Counted from the stretch's first letter, positions 42,776 to 52,452 are shown. The stretch is DNA of 64,000 bases from Hyphomicrobium_B sp001006785 (GCF_001006785.1 NZ_CDHO01000002.1:992001-1056000); one strand, 5' to 3'. Notes: generated by a model not told the origin, from the sequence alone. Numbers and translations are program-made.

Positions 42776-42804
42776 AAAAAAGAAGCCGGATCAGATGATC
42801 CGGC
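42776..42804 (-). terminator. terminator of the LysM-LytM gene
   Basis: On the minus strand GCCGGATCA (42804-42796) pairs with TGATCCGGC (42793-42785) and is followed by TTCTTTTTT. It lies 51 bases after the stop of the gene at 42856. Confidence 0.85.
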
Positions 42805-42855
42805 CTCCTCGTTTCCCTCAGTGCCAGCGCTTAGTCCCCACGCTAGATCGTAACG

Positions 42856-44457
42856 TCAGAGTTTCTCGAGATAGGGTGTCGGATCCACCGGCCTCGATCC
42901 TTGACGTAGTTCGAAATGCACCTGCGGCTGATCGACGGACCCTGTCTTGCCCGCTTTGGAAATGACCTGACCGCGTTTCACCTTGTCGCCGCGCTTCACG
43001 AGCAACTCGTCGTTGTGGGCGTAGGCCGTCACCCAACCGTTGTCGTGACGAAGCAGCACAAGATTGCCGTAGCCTTTGAGTTCGTTGCCGGAGTACGCGA
43101 CGACGCCCGACTCGGCAGCATGAACTTCTGTTCCGAGCGGCACGGCGAGATTGATGCCGTCGTTGTGCGTGCCGTCGGGACGTCCACCGAATCCGGCAAT
43201 GACGCGGCCCGTCGTCGGCCATCGCAGCTTGACGCTGTCGGCAACGGCCGATGCTGCAGCCGGAGCCGCCAGTGCAACCTTCTGCTCGACCTTCGGCGCC
43301 TCGGCCTTCGCCGGAGCTACCTCAGCAGCAGGCGGCGCGCTGGCCGGAGGTTCTGACGACGCAATCGAAGGCGCCGGAGCGGCGGCTGCTGTCGGAGCCG
43401 CATCGGTTGCCTTGCCCGCATCGGTCAGAGCTGCGACGCGACGTTCGCTGTTGATGATCGTCGGACGTGTCGAAAGCGACTGCCCGTAGGCAGGAACATC
43501 CGACCCTTTCTCGGTCGCGGCCAGCGGCGGAACGATCGCCGCCGGAGCATTGTCGGCGACGCTTGCCGGAGCAGCGGGAGCCGGCTGCGACGCAGGCACG
43601 TCAGCGCCTGATCGGCCCGGCACCTTCAGCACGACACCCGGCTTCACGCGACGCGGATCGGTGATACCGTTGACCTGCTGCAGTTCCGCGAACTTCACGT
43701 TGTGCGCGCGTGCAATGCCGTAGAGCGACTCGCCCGCCTTCACCGTGTACGTCGAATTATAGTTGGCGGCGACGTCGTGCGGCGGCTCAGCCAGCGGAGC
43801 CGGTGCCGGACGCGCCGATTCAACCGCCTTCGCAGCGGCAACGCTGCTACGCGACGCACGCGCTCCGCTAGCACCCGGCAGAATGAGCTTCTGCCCCGGA
43901 TGGACATTCGGATTGCTCAGCGAGTTGGCCGACATCAGCTCGGCGAGCGAGACATGATGCGCGCGCGAGATCGAATAGAGCGTGTCCCCCGGCTGCACGA
44001 TGATTTCATTGCCGCTGAGCGCCGCCTGCATCGCGGGTCGCGCGCTCGGCGTGGAGTCAGAACGCGCTCGCCCGAACGGCTTCGGCTCATAGGATTTCGC
44101 CGGAGCCGAATAGGCCGGAGGCGGATTGTACGCCGGCGGCGAATAGGACGGAGCAGGCTGATAGCTCGGACCAGCGTCTGGCAACGCCGCGACCTGAACC
44201 GACGACGCCCCTGCTCCATAAGGCCCGCGTGGCGGTTGCCCGACCGCGGTGCTGTCGCTGAGCGAACTCGTTCTGATCGACTGCGATGGGATGGGACGAG
44301 CGTCGGGAGGATCGTTAAGATTGAAAGACGCACTGTCGAAGCGCGTCACGTCTGCGCTGCAGCCCCCGATTGCGAGACCGGCAATGACGGTCGATACGGC
44401 CGCTGCGGACTTGAGGCTGAAACGCCCGCCGTGGCTAACGCCAAAACAATTAATCAT
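42856..44457 (-). CDS. LysM-LytM (M23) divisome/cell-wall factor, catalytically degenerate
   Basis: 533 residues from the ATG at 44457 with GAGGTG upstream. A signal peptide or lipoprotein-like N-terminus (AAAVSTVIAGLAIGGCSAD) suggests a lipidated cysteine. Two LysM domains (IIVQPGDTLYSISRAHHVS and YTVKAGESLYGIARAHNVK) bind peptidoglycan. A Pro/Ala linker leads to a C-terminal LytM/M23 domain. Zinc ligands look lost: the H-x-x-x-D aspartate is Asn (HNDGINLA) and the H-x-H is Q-V-H. NlpD and EnvC are similarly degenerate amidase activators, so that role is more likely than hydrolysis. It is encoded next to surE. Confidence 0.85.
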   Translation of the reverse strand: MINCFGVSHGGRFSLKSAAAVSTVIAGLAIGGCSADVTRFDSASFNLNDPPDARPIPSQSIRTSSLSDSTAVGQPPRGPYGAGASSVQVAALPDAGPSYQPAPSYSPPAYNPPPAYSAPAKSYEPKPFGRARSDSTPSARPAMQAALSGNEIIVQPGDTLYSISRAHHVSLAELMSANSLSNPNVHPGQKLILPGASGARASRSSVAAAKAVESARPAPAPLAEPPHDVAANYNSTYTVKAGESLYGIARAHNVKFAELQQVNGITDPRRVKPGVVLKVPGRSGADVPASQPAPAAPASVADNAPAAIVPPLAATEKGSDVPAYGQSLSTRPTIINSERRVAALTDAGKATDAAPTAAAAPAPSIASSEPPASAPPAAEVAPAKAEAPKVEQKVALAAPAAASAVADSVKLRWPTTGRVIAGFGGRPDGTHNDGINLAVPLGTEVHAAESGVVAYSGNELKGYGNLVLLRHDNGWVTAYAHNDELLVKRGDKVKRGQVISKAGKTGSVDQPQVHFELRQGSRPVDPTPYLEKL

Positions 44458-44739
44458 GGTACGCACCTCTACTCGCACCATCCATTAACCTTTAACAGGT
44501 TAACGAGCGGTAAACGCTTCCAGCCAGATTTGCCCCAAATCCAGAAGTAGCGATGCGTTCATGCTGATTTGCGAGCCCCTCGCACGTTCAGCATGGAATG
44601 AATAGTGGAAGTCGATCAGCGAAAAGCGCCGCATGAAACGACGCCCTATGGTTATTCCATTAGGTGAGAATTGCGCTTTATTCGCGAATAGATTTCGGCT
44701 TTCCGGCGACTTTTCGGATGCGAGTTGTATCGAGCGGCG

Positions 44740-45504
44740 CTAGCCGAGCCGCGCGGCAAGAACCTCGGCCGCGTCGCGGTCGGTCAGATCGACACTCAAC
44801 GGCGTGATCGAAATTTTATTTTCAGCGATCGCAGCAAGATCGGTTCCCGCTACCAGCGTCGACAAGCGCCGTTCGAAACCGAACCAAAAATACGGCGTCC
44901 CCCACGGATCGGAACGGCTGTCGATATTCAGCAGCGCCTGATCGCGAACGCCTTGTGAGGTCACCGCAATGCCCGTGACGTTTTCCGGCGCCGTGTCCGG
45001 AAAGTTGACGTTCATCAGCACATTCGGATTCCACGTTTGCGCAAGCAGCTTCTTGATGACCTGTGGCGCGTGCGCGAGCGACGTATCCCAGATGGCGCGA
45101 CGCTCGCCGTCCTCGAACCCCATCATCTGCGACAGCGCAATCGAATGAATGCCGAGTAGCGCGCCTTCCATCGCAGCAGCGACCGTTCCCGAATACGTCA
45201 CATCCTCAGCGAGGTTCGAACCGTGATTGACGCCGGACAGAATAAGCTCAGGCGGTTGATCCTTGAGGATGTGGCGAACCGCCATGATCACGCAATCGGT
45301 CGGCGTTCCGGTGACGGCATGCGTCCGCTCGTCGATGGTGCGCAAACGCAGCGGCGTATGCAGCGTCATCGAATGCGCGGTTCCAGACTGGTTCGTCTCT
45401 GGCGCGATCGTCCACACATCCGGCGAAATGCCGAGGGCGATCGCCTTCAGGATTTCGAGCCCCTTGGCGTGGATGCCGTCATCGTTGGTGATCAGAATGC
45501 GCAT
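44740..45504 (-). CDS. surE: 5'-nucleotidase SurE
   Basis: 254 residues. The metal-binding TNDDG at 6-10, the SGT motif (NQSGTAHSMT) and the GVNHGSNL segment are all intact. It dephosphorylates nucleoside monophosphates and has a survival role in stationary phase. It starts just downstream of a small gene and serS in the order serS-small-surE. No pcm gene follows, unlike many Rhizobiales. Confidence 0.96.
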   Translation of the reverse strand: MRILITNDDGIHAKGLEILKAIALGISPDVWTIAPETNQSGTAHSMTLHTPLRLRTIDERTHAVTGTPTDCVIMAVRHILKDQPPELILSGVNHGSNLAEDVTYSGTVAAAMEGALLGIHSIALSQMMGFEDGERRAIWDTSLAHAPQVIKKLLAQTWNPNVLMNVNFPDTAPENVTGIAVTSQGVRDQALLNIDSRSDPWGTPYFWFGFERRLSTLVAGTDLAAIAENKISITPLSVDLTDRDAAEVLAARLG

Positions 45505-45505
45505 G

Positions 45506-45757
45506 CTAACCGACGATCTCGCCTCGACTGTTCACGCGGATCACGGGTCCGCGATAACTCTCCGCTTCGATGTCCCGCTCGCCCGTTTTTCGCACGTCGT
45601 TCGGATGCAGGCACCAGACGCGCTCAAGATCATAGACGAAAACAGCCAACCCCGTCGGCGTCACCTCGCCGATGAGATAGCCGCGCTTGCCCCGCACCTC
45701 CTCGTCTTCGAAATCTGGCGCGATCACGACGACGTCGAAGGTTGCGAGTTCGCTCAT
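45506..45757 (-). CDS. small conserved protein between serS and surE
   Basis: 83 residues. The sequence VVIAPDFEDEEVRGKRGYLIGEV and WCLHPNDVRKTGERD suggests a small beta-barrel, but I assign no family. Its ATG overlaps the serS stop by one base and surE starts one base after its own stop, so it belongs to the serS-surE operon. Confidence 0.65.
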   Translation of the reverse strand: MSELATFDVVVIAPDFEDEEVRGKRGYLIGEVTPTGLAVFVYDLERVWCLHPNDVRKTGERDIEAESYRGPVIRVNSRGEIVG

Positions 45758-47043
45758 CAGGTCTTCGCTGCGGTTATCTTTGTCAGGCCACCCATGTACG
45801 GCTTCAGCGCATCGGGAATTATGACGGTGCCGTCCGCCTGTTGATAATTCTCGAGCACGGCGATCAGCGTGCGCCCGACAGCGAGACCCGATCCGTTCAG
45901 CGTATGCACATAGACCGGCTTACCGCCGTCTTTCGGACGAAAGCGCGCATCCATGCGCCGCGCCTGGAAATCACCGCACACGGAGCATGACGAAATTTCG
46001 CGATAGGCATTCTGTCCCGGAAGCCAGACCTCGATATCGTAGGTTTTCTGCGAGGCAAATCCCATGTCGCCGGTGCAGAGCACGATCGTGCGGAACGGCA
46101 GACCGAGACGCTTCAGAACTTCCTCCGCGCAGGCCGTCATGCGCTCGTGTTCATCGAGCGCCGCGTCAGGCGTGGTGATCGAGACGAGTTCGACCTTCGA
46201 AAATTGGTGCTGGCGGATCATGCCGCGCGTATCCTTGCCCGCAGCCCCCGCTTCCGAACGGAAGCATGGCGTCCACGCCGTCACGCGCATCGGCAGTTGC
46301 GCTTCATCGATGATCTGTTCGCGCACGAGGTTCGTCAGCGAAATTTCCGCCGTCGGAAGTAGCCAGAAATCGTTCGTCGTCTTGAACAGATCTTCCGCGA
46401 ACTTCGGCAATTGCGCCGTGCCATACGCGGCCTGATCCTTGACCAGGATCGGCGGATTGACTTCCGTGTAGCCGAATTCGCTCGTGTGCAGATCGAGCAT
46501 GAAACTCGCGAGCGCGCGTTCGAGGCGAGCGAGCGCGCCCTTCAGAACCACGAACCGCGCACCGGAAATCTTCTGCGCCGCCTCGAAGTCCATCAAGCCC
46601 AGCGCTTCGCCGATCTCGAAATGCTGTTTCGGCGCGAAATCGAGCCGCACGGGCGTCCCGACCCTGCGCACTTCGACGTTGCCGGTTTCGTCAGCCCCGT
46701 CCGGAACATCCGCACGCGGCAGGTTCGGAATGACATCGAGAGCAGCTTTGATCTCAGCGTCGAGCTTGCGCTCGTCGTCCTCGCCTTTCGCAATCGTGTC
46801 CTTGAGGTCCGCGACCTCGGCCATCAACCGCGCTGCCGTCGCCTCGTCCTTCGCACCCTTGGCCTTGCCAATCTCTTTCGAGGCCGCATTCCGCCGCGAC
46901 TGCGCGTCCTGCAGCGCCGTCAGCGTCGCGCGGCGCTTGTCGTCGAGCGCCACCAATGCCGCGGCCTGCGGCGCCAGCCCGCGCCGCTGCAAGCTCGCGT
47001 CGAAGGCGTCAGCGTTGTCTCTGATCCACTTGATGTCGAACAC
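45757..47043 (-). CDS. serS: seryl-tRNA synthetase
   Basis: 428 residues of class II type. An N-terminal helical hairpin arm (about 30-110) is followed by the catalytic core with motif 2 FRSEAGAAGKDTRGMIRQHQF and motif 3 GSGLAVGRTLIAVLENYQ. It charges tRNA-Ser (and tRNA-Sec). It heads the serS-small gene-surE operon. Confidence 0.97.
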   Translation of the reverse strand: MFDIKWIRDNADAFDASLQRRGLAPQAAALVALDDKRRATLTALQDAQSRRNAASKEIGKAKGAKDEATAARLMAEVADLKDTIAKGEDDERKLDAEIKAALDVIPNLPRADVPDGADETGNVEVRRVGTPVRLDFAPKQHFEIGEALGLMDFEAAQKISGARFVVLKGALARLERALASFMLDLHTSEFGYTEVNPPILVKDQAAYGTAQLPKFAEDLFKTTNDFWLLPTAEISLTNLVREQIIDEAQLPMRVTAWTPCFRSEAGAAGKDTRGMIRQHQFSKVELVSITTPDAALDEHERMTACAEEVLKRLGLPFRTIVLCTGDMGFASQKTYDIEVWLPGQNAYREISSCSVCGDFQARRMDARFRPKDGGKPVYVHTLNGSGLAVGRTLIAVLENYQQADGTVIIPDALKPYMGGLTKITAAKT

Positions 47044-47131
47044 GGTCGGGCCTCGTCACGATGTCTGTGTCAAAGGCCGTCGTATACGATGCCAGCGAAG
47101 CGGTCCAGCCGCCGCGCCGGAGCGATGATTA

Positions 47132-47962
47132 TCACTCCGTCGGATCGCCGGGATCGGCATGCTTCTTCTCGACGAAGCGCACCGCCAGGATCGAAAGCTC
47201 GTACAATGCAACCGTCGGCAGCGCCATGATCACCATGCTGAGCGCATCCGGCGGCGTCAGCAGCGCTGCCGCCGCGAAGATGGCGACGATCGCATAGCGC
47301 CGTCCGTTTTTCAGCGTCGCCGAGGTGATGAATCCGGTCCGCGCCAGCAGTGTCAGAATGACGGGCAGCTGGAACACGATGCCGAAGCCGAAGATCAGCG
47401 TCATGATCAACGACAGATATTCCGAAACCTTCGGCAACAGCTCGATGGTCGGAACACCCGCGCCGCTGTGTTGCGTCAATCCGATCGAAAAACGGATCAG
47501 CACCGGCATCGCGATGAAATAGACGACCATCGCGCCGATGACGAACAGAACGGGCGTCGCGATCAGGTACGGCAAAAATGCCCGGCGCTCGTTGCGATAA
47601 AGCCCCGGCGCCACAAACTTGTAGATCTGCGTCGCGATGACGGGAAACGCGAGGAACGCCGCGCCGAACATGGCGAGCTTCACTTGCGTCATGATCTGTT
47701 CGAGGAAGTGCGTCGCGATGAGCTTTACGTGATCATCGCCCGACGCCCACATGTACGGCCAGACAAGCACGTTGTAGATATGGCCCGCGACCGCGAAGCA
47801 GCCGAAGAACATCACGACGAATGCGGCCAGCGCCCAGATCAACCGTTGCCTGAGTTCGATCAGATGATCGAGCAGCGGCGCCTTGCTGGCATCGATCTCA
47901 TCCTGTCCGTCGCGCGACGGCTCATCACCCGGCGGCGTCGAGGGCGGCAAGCGTTCCAGCAT
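47132..47962 (-). CDS. tatC: Sec-independent protein translocase TatC
   Basis: 276 residues with six membrane segments. The family signatures LLDHLIELRQRLIW at the first segment and FGIVFQLPVILTLLARTGF at the fourth are intact. With TatA and TatB it exports folded proteins such as the Tat-signal hydrolase of this window. It starts three bases after the tatB stop region. Confidence 0.95.
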   Translation of the reverse strand: MLERLPPSTPPGDEPSRDGQDEIDASKAPLLDHLIELRQRLIWALAAFVVMFFGCFAVAGHIYNVLVWPYMWASGDDHVKLIATHFLEQIMTQVKLAMFGAAFLAFPVIATQIYKFVAPGLYRNERRAFLPYLIATPVLFVIGAMVVYFIAMPVLIRFSIGLTQHSGAGVPTIELLPKVSEYLSLIMTLIFGFGIVFQLPVILTLLARTGFITSATLKNGRRYAIVAIFAAAALLTPPDALSMVIMALPTVALYELSILAVRFVEKKHADPGDPTE

Positions 47963-47965
47963 CGC

Positions 47966-48346
47966 TCAGGTCTCCCCGCGCGGCGGAGCCGGCATCGGCG
48001 GCGCCAGCGTCGCCGATGTATCGGATGACGTTTCCGGCGCCATCGTGTTTGTCGTCGACGGCGCCTCGACGCGGGCGAGCTTGCTCGCATCGTCGACGTG
48101 CTCCGTCGCGCGCATCACCTCGCTATTGATCGAGGCCTGCATTTTGTTGACTTCTTCGCGCACCGCTTCGAGTTCGGCTTCGCGCATCGCGGCGTCGAAC
48201 TGCAACTTGAACTCGTTCGCGTGGCGGCGAACGACGCCTGCGTACTTGCCGAGCGTGCGCATCAATGTCGGCAGTTCTTTCGGGCCGACAAAAACCAGCG
48301 TCACAACGCCGAGGATCAGAAGCTCGCTCCAGCTGATGTCAAACAT
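47966..48346 (-). CDS. tatB: Sec-independent protein translocase TatB
   Basis: 126 residues. One N-terminal membrane segment (FDISWSELLILGVVTLVFVGPKELP) with the conserved E, then an amphipathic helix and an acidic or polar C-terminus. It forms the substrate receptor with TatC and directly precedes tatC. Confidence 0.92.
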   Translation of the reverse strand: MFDISWSELLILGVVTLVFVGPKELPTLMRTLGKYAGVVRRHANEFKLQFDAAMREAELEAVREEVNKMQASINSEVMRATEHVDDASKLARVEAPSTTNTMAPETSSDTSATLAPPMPAPPRGET

Positions 48347-48394
48347 GAGATGACCTTGTCGGCATCAGCCGTGAACGCGCCGCACGAAGCTCTT

Positions 48395-48604
48395 TTAGCT
48401 GACCTTCGTTCGATCGGGATTGGATGCCTCGTTCTCGATCGTGCGCGGCGCGGGGCGCGCAGGCTCATCGTCTTCGGCCATACCCTTCTTGAAGCTTTTG
48501 ATGCCCTTTGCGACATCGCCCATCAGCTCCGAAATCTTGCCGCGACCGAACAGCAGCAAAGCGATGACCAGGAACAGCAGCAGGTGTTGTGCACTAAAAC
48601 CCAT
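48395..48604 (-). CDS. tatA: Sec-independent protein translocase TatA
   Basis: 69 residues from the ATG at 48604 with a GAGAGG site; the longer frame to 48664 is not supported. The short N-terminal membrane helix is followed by LLFGRGKISELMGDVAKGI, the TatA hinge and amphipathic helix. It forms the transport pore with TatB and TatC and is upstream of tatB on the same strand. Confidence 0.92.
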   Translation of the reverse strand: MGFSAQHLLLFLVIALLLFGRGKISELMGDVAKGIKSFKKGMAEDDEPARPAPRTIENEASNPDRTKVS

Positions 48605-48772
48605 TGTAACCTCTCGGCGGCGGTTGCCGCTCGCAGTTAAGCACTTTCTCGCGGACAGTGCCAACTATAGCCTAAAGTCTGGCCAATGTCTTACGATGAC
48701 ATCACTTAAGTGTGTAGCCCCTATGTTTACAAGGTTATAGCGGACGAGCGCGGCGGTTGCGCCAAATTGCGC

Positions 48773-49624
48773 CTAGCCGGCCTCGCTGTCCGGCGGCTCG
48801 GCGCGATCCTCATCCTCCCCGCCGTCCTCATCGAGCGGCAGCGACGCCTGCTCTTCCTCGGCGTCCTCGTCTCCGTCGTCGGAGAGGGGCAATTCATCCG
48901 GCATTAGCGTTGCGACATCGGTCGGCGCCGGCATCGTGAAGTTCGGAGGCAGATTGGCGTCCAGCAGCCCGGCGGCCTTGAGATCGGCGAGGCCCGGCAG
49001 ATCCTTGATCGTGTCGAGCCCGAAATGCACGAGGAACGTCTCCGTCGTGCCATAGGTCAGCGGACGCCCGGGCGCGCGACGGCGGCCGCGCGGGCGAATC
49101 CATGCCGTCTCCATCAGCACGTCGAGCGTGCCGGGCGACGTCGAAACCCCGCGGATTTCCTCGATCTCGGCGCGCGTCACCGGCTGGTGATAGGCGATGA
49201 TCGCCAGCGTTTCGAGCGCTGCCTTCGACAGCTTGCGCTCTTCTTTCTGCTGCCGCTCGAGCAGATAGGACAGATCGTCCGCTGTCCGAAACTGCCAGCG
49301 CCCGGCGACGCGAACCAGCGCTACACCGCGATCCTTGTAGTCGTCCTGCAATTCCTTGAGCAGCGCGTTGACGTCGTCGCCAGCATCGAGACAGCGCATC
49401 AGCGATTTTGCGTCGACCGGTTCGGTGGACGCAAAGAGCAGCGCTTCCAGACGGCGAAGTTTTTCACGCCGGGCGGCTTTCGAAAGGCGATCGACGGCGG
49501 CCTCCGGATCGCTCAGCGCGTCAGGGACGGTTCGTTCATGCGCATTATCGGCATCATCGTTTGCCGACATCACATCAATCCCGCGGCTATTGTCCGACAC
49601 GACACTCAGTCTCGGCGGAACCAT
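48773..49624 (-). CDS. scpB: segregation and condensation protein ScpB
   Basis: 283 residues. Two winged-helix domains characteristic of ScpB (EALLFASTEPVD...LALVR and ALETLAIIAYHQPVTRAEIEEIRGV) are followed by an acidic C-terminal tail of about 60 residues. It forms the SMC-ScpAB condensin. ScpA is encoded just upstream on the same strand. Confidence 0.94.
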   Translation of the reverse strand: MVPPRLSVVSDNSRGIDVMSANDDADNAHERTVPDALSDPEAAVDRLSKAARREKLRRLEALLFASTEPVDAKSLMRCLDAGDDVNALLKELQDDYKDRGVALVRVAGRWQFRTADDLSYLLERQQKEERKLSKAALETLAIIAYHQPVTRAEIEEIRGVSTSPGTLDVLMETAWIRPRGRRRAPGRPLTYGTTETFLVHFGLDTIKDLPGLADLKAAGLLDANLPPNFTMPAPTDVATLMPDELPLSDDGDEDAEEEQASLPLDEDGGEDEDRAEPPDSEAG

Positions 49625-49663
49625 GGATTTTCTAGCCCCCTTATAACGGCGTTTCCGGCAGCG

Positions 49664-50515
49664 CTAGCCGATCTTTTCCCACTCCGCCCCTGCTTCACGT
49701 TTGCGCATATAAATCGGGGCGAACGGCTCGTCCTGCCGAAGCTCGATTAACCCTTCTCGCGCCATTTCGAGCGTCGCGCCGAAGGAGCTTGCCAGCGCCG
49801 TGCGCTCCTCCTCGTTGCGCGGGAGAAACTGGTCCAGGAACATGTCCAGCTGCGCCCAGTCCCCGGCGGTCGCGCCAACGAGGCGTTCAAGCCTGAACCG
49901 TGCTTCCTTGATCGACCAGACGCGCCGCGCCTTGACGACGTGAACGACCTTGATCGTCCGCTTTCGCTGCTCGGAGTAAGCCTTCAAAAGATCGTAGATC
50001 GTTGCGGTATAGGTCGTGTCGCGCGTGACCTGGATGCGCTCCGGCCGCCCGCGCGCGAACACGTCACGCTCCAGCCGATGCCGGGTCAGCAGCGTCGCCG
50101 CCTGATCGCGCATCGCGTTGAGCCGCATCAGCCGGAACGAGAGGCGCTGCGCCATCTCCTCCGCCGACGTCGTATGGGGATCTTCCTTGTTCTTGGGCAG
50201 CAGCAGGCGCGATTTCAGAAACGCAAGCCAAGCCGCCATGACGAGATAATCGGCCGCGATCTCGAGCTTCAGCTGCTGCGCTTCAGCGATGAATGCGAGA
50301 TACTGCTCGACCAGCGCCAGAATGGAAATTTTGGCGAGGTCGACCTTCTGCGTTCGCGCAAGCGCCAGCAGAAGATCGAGCGGCCCTTCGAAGCCCTCGA
50401 TATCGACGAGAAATGCCTCGCCAGCGGCCGGCATGCTGTCCAAGCCTGGGCTCTCCCAGTCTTGCGAACCAGCGGCCTCAGCGCCCGTCTCGGCTTGTCC
50501 TATCGATTCGATCAT
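49664..50515 (-). CDS. scpA: segregation and condensation protein ScpA
   Basis: 283 residues. ScpA (kleisin) signatures: FEGPLDLLLALARTQKVDLAKISIL, YLVMAAWLAFLKSRLLLP and a C-terminal winged-helix FLALLELIREG-type segment (SFGATLEMAREGLIELRQDE). It bridges the SMC heads with ScpB and is 39 bases before scpB. The nagZ gene found between scpA and the SPOR gene in many Rhizobiales is absent. Confidence 0.94.
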   Translation of the reverse strand: MIESIGQAETGAEAAGSQDWESPGLDSMPAAGEAFLVDIEGFEGPLDLLLALARTQKVDLAKISILALVEQYLAFIAEAQQLKLEIAADYLVMAAWLAFLKSRLLLPKNKEDPHTTSAEEMAQRLSFRLMRLNAMRDQAATLLTRHRLERDVFARGRPERIQVTRDTTYTATIYDLLKAYSEQRKRTIKVVHVVKARRVWSIKEARFRLERLVGATAGDWAQLDMFLDQFLPRNEEERTALASSFGATLEMAREGLIELRQDEPFAPIYMRKREAGAEWEKIG

Positions 50516-50721
50516 CTGCGTCTGGATTTGGTCCCGATGCGGCGCCCTGTCAGGGACCTGCCGGCCGACATTACACTGATTCAGACAGGGGCAAGCCCTT
50601 GCACCGGCGTACGCTCATACCTGACAAAGGTTGCAGCGCCGACTATGGCCCGCGCGCCTCGCCGCGGAACACACGCGCGGCTCAGCCAAAGCCCGGAGCT
50701 TCAGTCGGCCGATCCGGCGGC

Positions 50722-52392
50722 TCAGTACGACGTGACCCAGCAGCTCGAATAGCCTTGCGCTTTCAGTTGCGCGCAAACATTGCTGGCTTCCTGCCGCGAA
50801 CCGGGCGGCCCGACGACCAGACGATCGAAGTTGCCCTTGGCGCCGAGATTGGCCGTCGCGATGTCAGGCGTCTTCCCGGCCAGCGCCGTCGAATACTTCT
50901 GCTGCATGTCGGCGAAGCGCTTCAAGGCATCGATGCGGCTCGACGCCGAATGCGGCACGGACGCGAGCACCGCGACAAATCCCGTGCCTCCTCCGGACGA
51001 AGTCACCGGGGCAGCTGTTTCGGAATAGGCATCCGAGGTGGTGGCCGTTTCGGCCTTGGCGACCTTTTTCAGCTTTTTAGGCGGCGCCGGTGTCGCCGAA
51101 CCGTCGATGCTGCCGGTCGGCGATTTGGAAGCCGAGGCGCCGTTGATTTTGACCGGCGTCACAGCGACCTTTTTCATCGGAGCCGGCGTGTCGTCGCCGC
51201 TGACCGGCGTCGCGGGACGGGCTTGCGGTTCGTCGCGGATATGATCCGGCGCGCCGTGTCCGTTCTGCCCAAAGACGTCGACGAGGGCCGTGCCGGGCAC
51301 GGACGCCCCCTGCTGCACAGGCTCCTCGGGCGGCGGCGATTGAATCGATCCGTCCCGCCCGACGACCAGCGTCGAAACCTTGCGCGGGCCGCCTGCAGCG
51401 GACTCATCGGCAGGCGCTGACTGCGCGGTATCGGACGGCGGTGGCGACTGATCCGGTGCTGCATCGGCCGGCTCGGACGATGTACCGTCGCCAAGCCTGC
51501 CCATAATCTTGGTATCCGAATAGGGGAAGGTTTTGCCCCCTGCATCCGCAGGCTTGGTCTTGGACGGAAAATCTTCGCTCTTGATGATCGGCGGCTCACC
51601 CTGCGGCCCAGACGACCCGAGCTTTTTGTAGCCGTACGCCATGCCACCGCCGATAAGAATTGCGCCCGCCAGCGCCATCATGACCATCATCGGCCGCCGG
51701 CTGCGCGGCGCGGGCTCATCCTCGTACTCGCCGTCGTCTTCGCCATAGGCCTGATCGAGTTCGCCGCCTTCGGCCGTCGCAAAGCCGAGGTTGTTGCCGT
51801 GGCCCTGCTGCGCATACGCATCGTGATCGAATTCGCTCGGCTGACCCGCCCAGTCGGCGGCGCTCAGCTCATGGTCCTGGCGATATGGATCGGCAAAGCC
51901 CGCCCCATGACCGCCTTGCGACGGCGCGTACCCGGCGTTGCCGTAGCCCCCCGCGTCGAAGCCGCGGGGATCGGAAGCCCCGCCTGCCCGGCCCGGCCAT
52001 TGCGGCGCGTTCGGCTGCTGATCGTAACCGCTCTGTCCGTAGGGCGTGCTGCCGGGGGCGACGTAGGGCTCGAATTGCGGCGCATACGGATCAGCTGCGG
52101 CGGGGCTTGGCTGATGGCTCTGCCCGCTCTGATAGCCCGGCTGCAACGCGCCCCACTGGCCGTAATCGGCGGTCTGCTGTGGCGCTTGCGGCTGACCGAA
52201 GCCCGAATGCTGACCATAGGCATCATGTGGCGACGGCTGCTGCTGCGGCGGCCACGCGCTGCCCTGCTGCTGTGGATAACCGGATTGAGCTTGAGGATTG
52301 ACCCAGGAAGGCTGGCGCAGACGGTCCTGATCGGCAGGATTTGCAGCTGGCCTTCCCCCGGCCGGCCGCTGGAACGAATTCTGCGAGGACAT
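50722..52392 (-). CDS. SPOR-domain membrane protein
   Basis: 556 residues from the ATG at 52392. The N-terminal 230 residues are Gly/Gln/Pro-rich and disordered. One membrane segment follows (MMVMMALAGAILIGGGMAYG), then a Pro/Ala/Ser linker and a C-terminal SPOR domain (GFVAVLASVPHSASSRIDALKRFADMQ...LVVGPPGSRQEASNVCAQLKAQG). SPOR domains bind denuded peptidoglycan at division sites. It lies between scpA and argS in the usual order. Confidence 0.9.
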   Translation of the reverse strand: MSSQNSFQRPAGGRPAANPADQDRLRQPSWVNPQAQSGYPQQQGSAWPPQQQPSPHDAYGQHSGFGQPQAPQQTADYGQWGALQPGYQSGQSHQPSPAAADPYAPQFEPYVAPGSTPYGQSGYDQQPNAPQWPGRAGGASDPRGFDAGGYGNAGYAPSQGGHGAGFADPYRQDHELSAADWAGQPSEFDHDAYAQQGHGNNLGFATAEGGELDQAYGEDDGEYEDEPAPRSRRPMMVMMALAGAILIGGGMAYGYKKLGSSGPQGEPPIIKSEDFPSKTKPADAGGKTFPYSDTKIMGRLGDGTSSEPADAAPDQSPPPSDTAQSAPADESAAGGPRKVSTLVVGRDGSIQSPPPEEPVQQGASVPGTALVDVFGQNGHGAPDHIRDEPQARPATPVSGDDTPAPMKKVAVTPVKINGASASKSPTGSIDGSATPAPPKKLKKVAKAETATTSDAYSETAAPVTSSGGGTGFVAVLASVPHSASSRIDALKRFADMQQKYSTALAGKTPDIATANLGAKGNFDRLVVGPPGSRQEASNVCAQLKAQGYSSCWVTSY

Positions 52393-52452
52393 CGCGAAAC
52401 CCCTCAATATCGGGCGCAGAGTCGTGCTGCACCAAATCGTCGATTCGAGACT

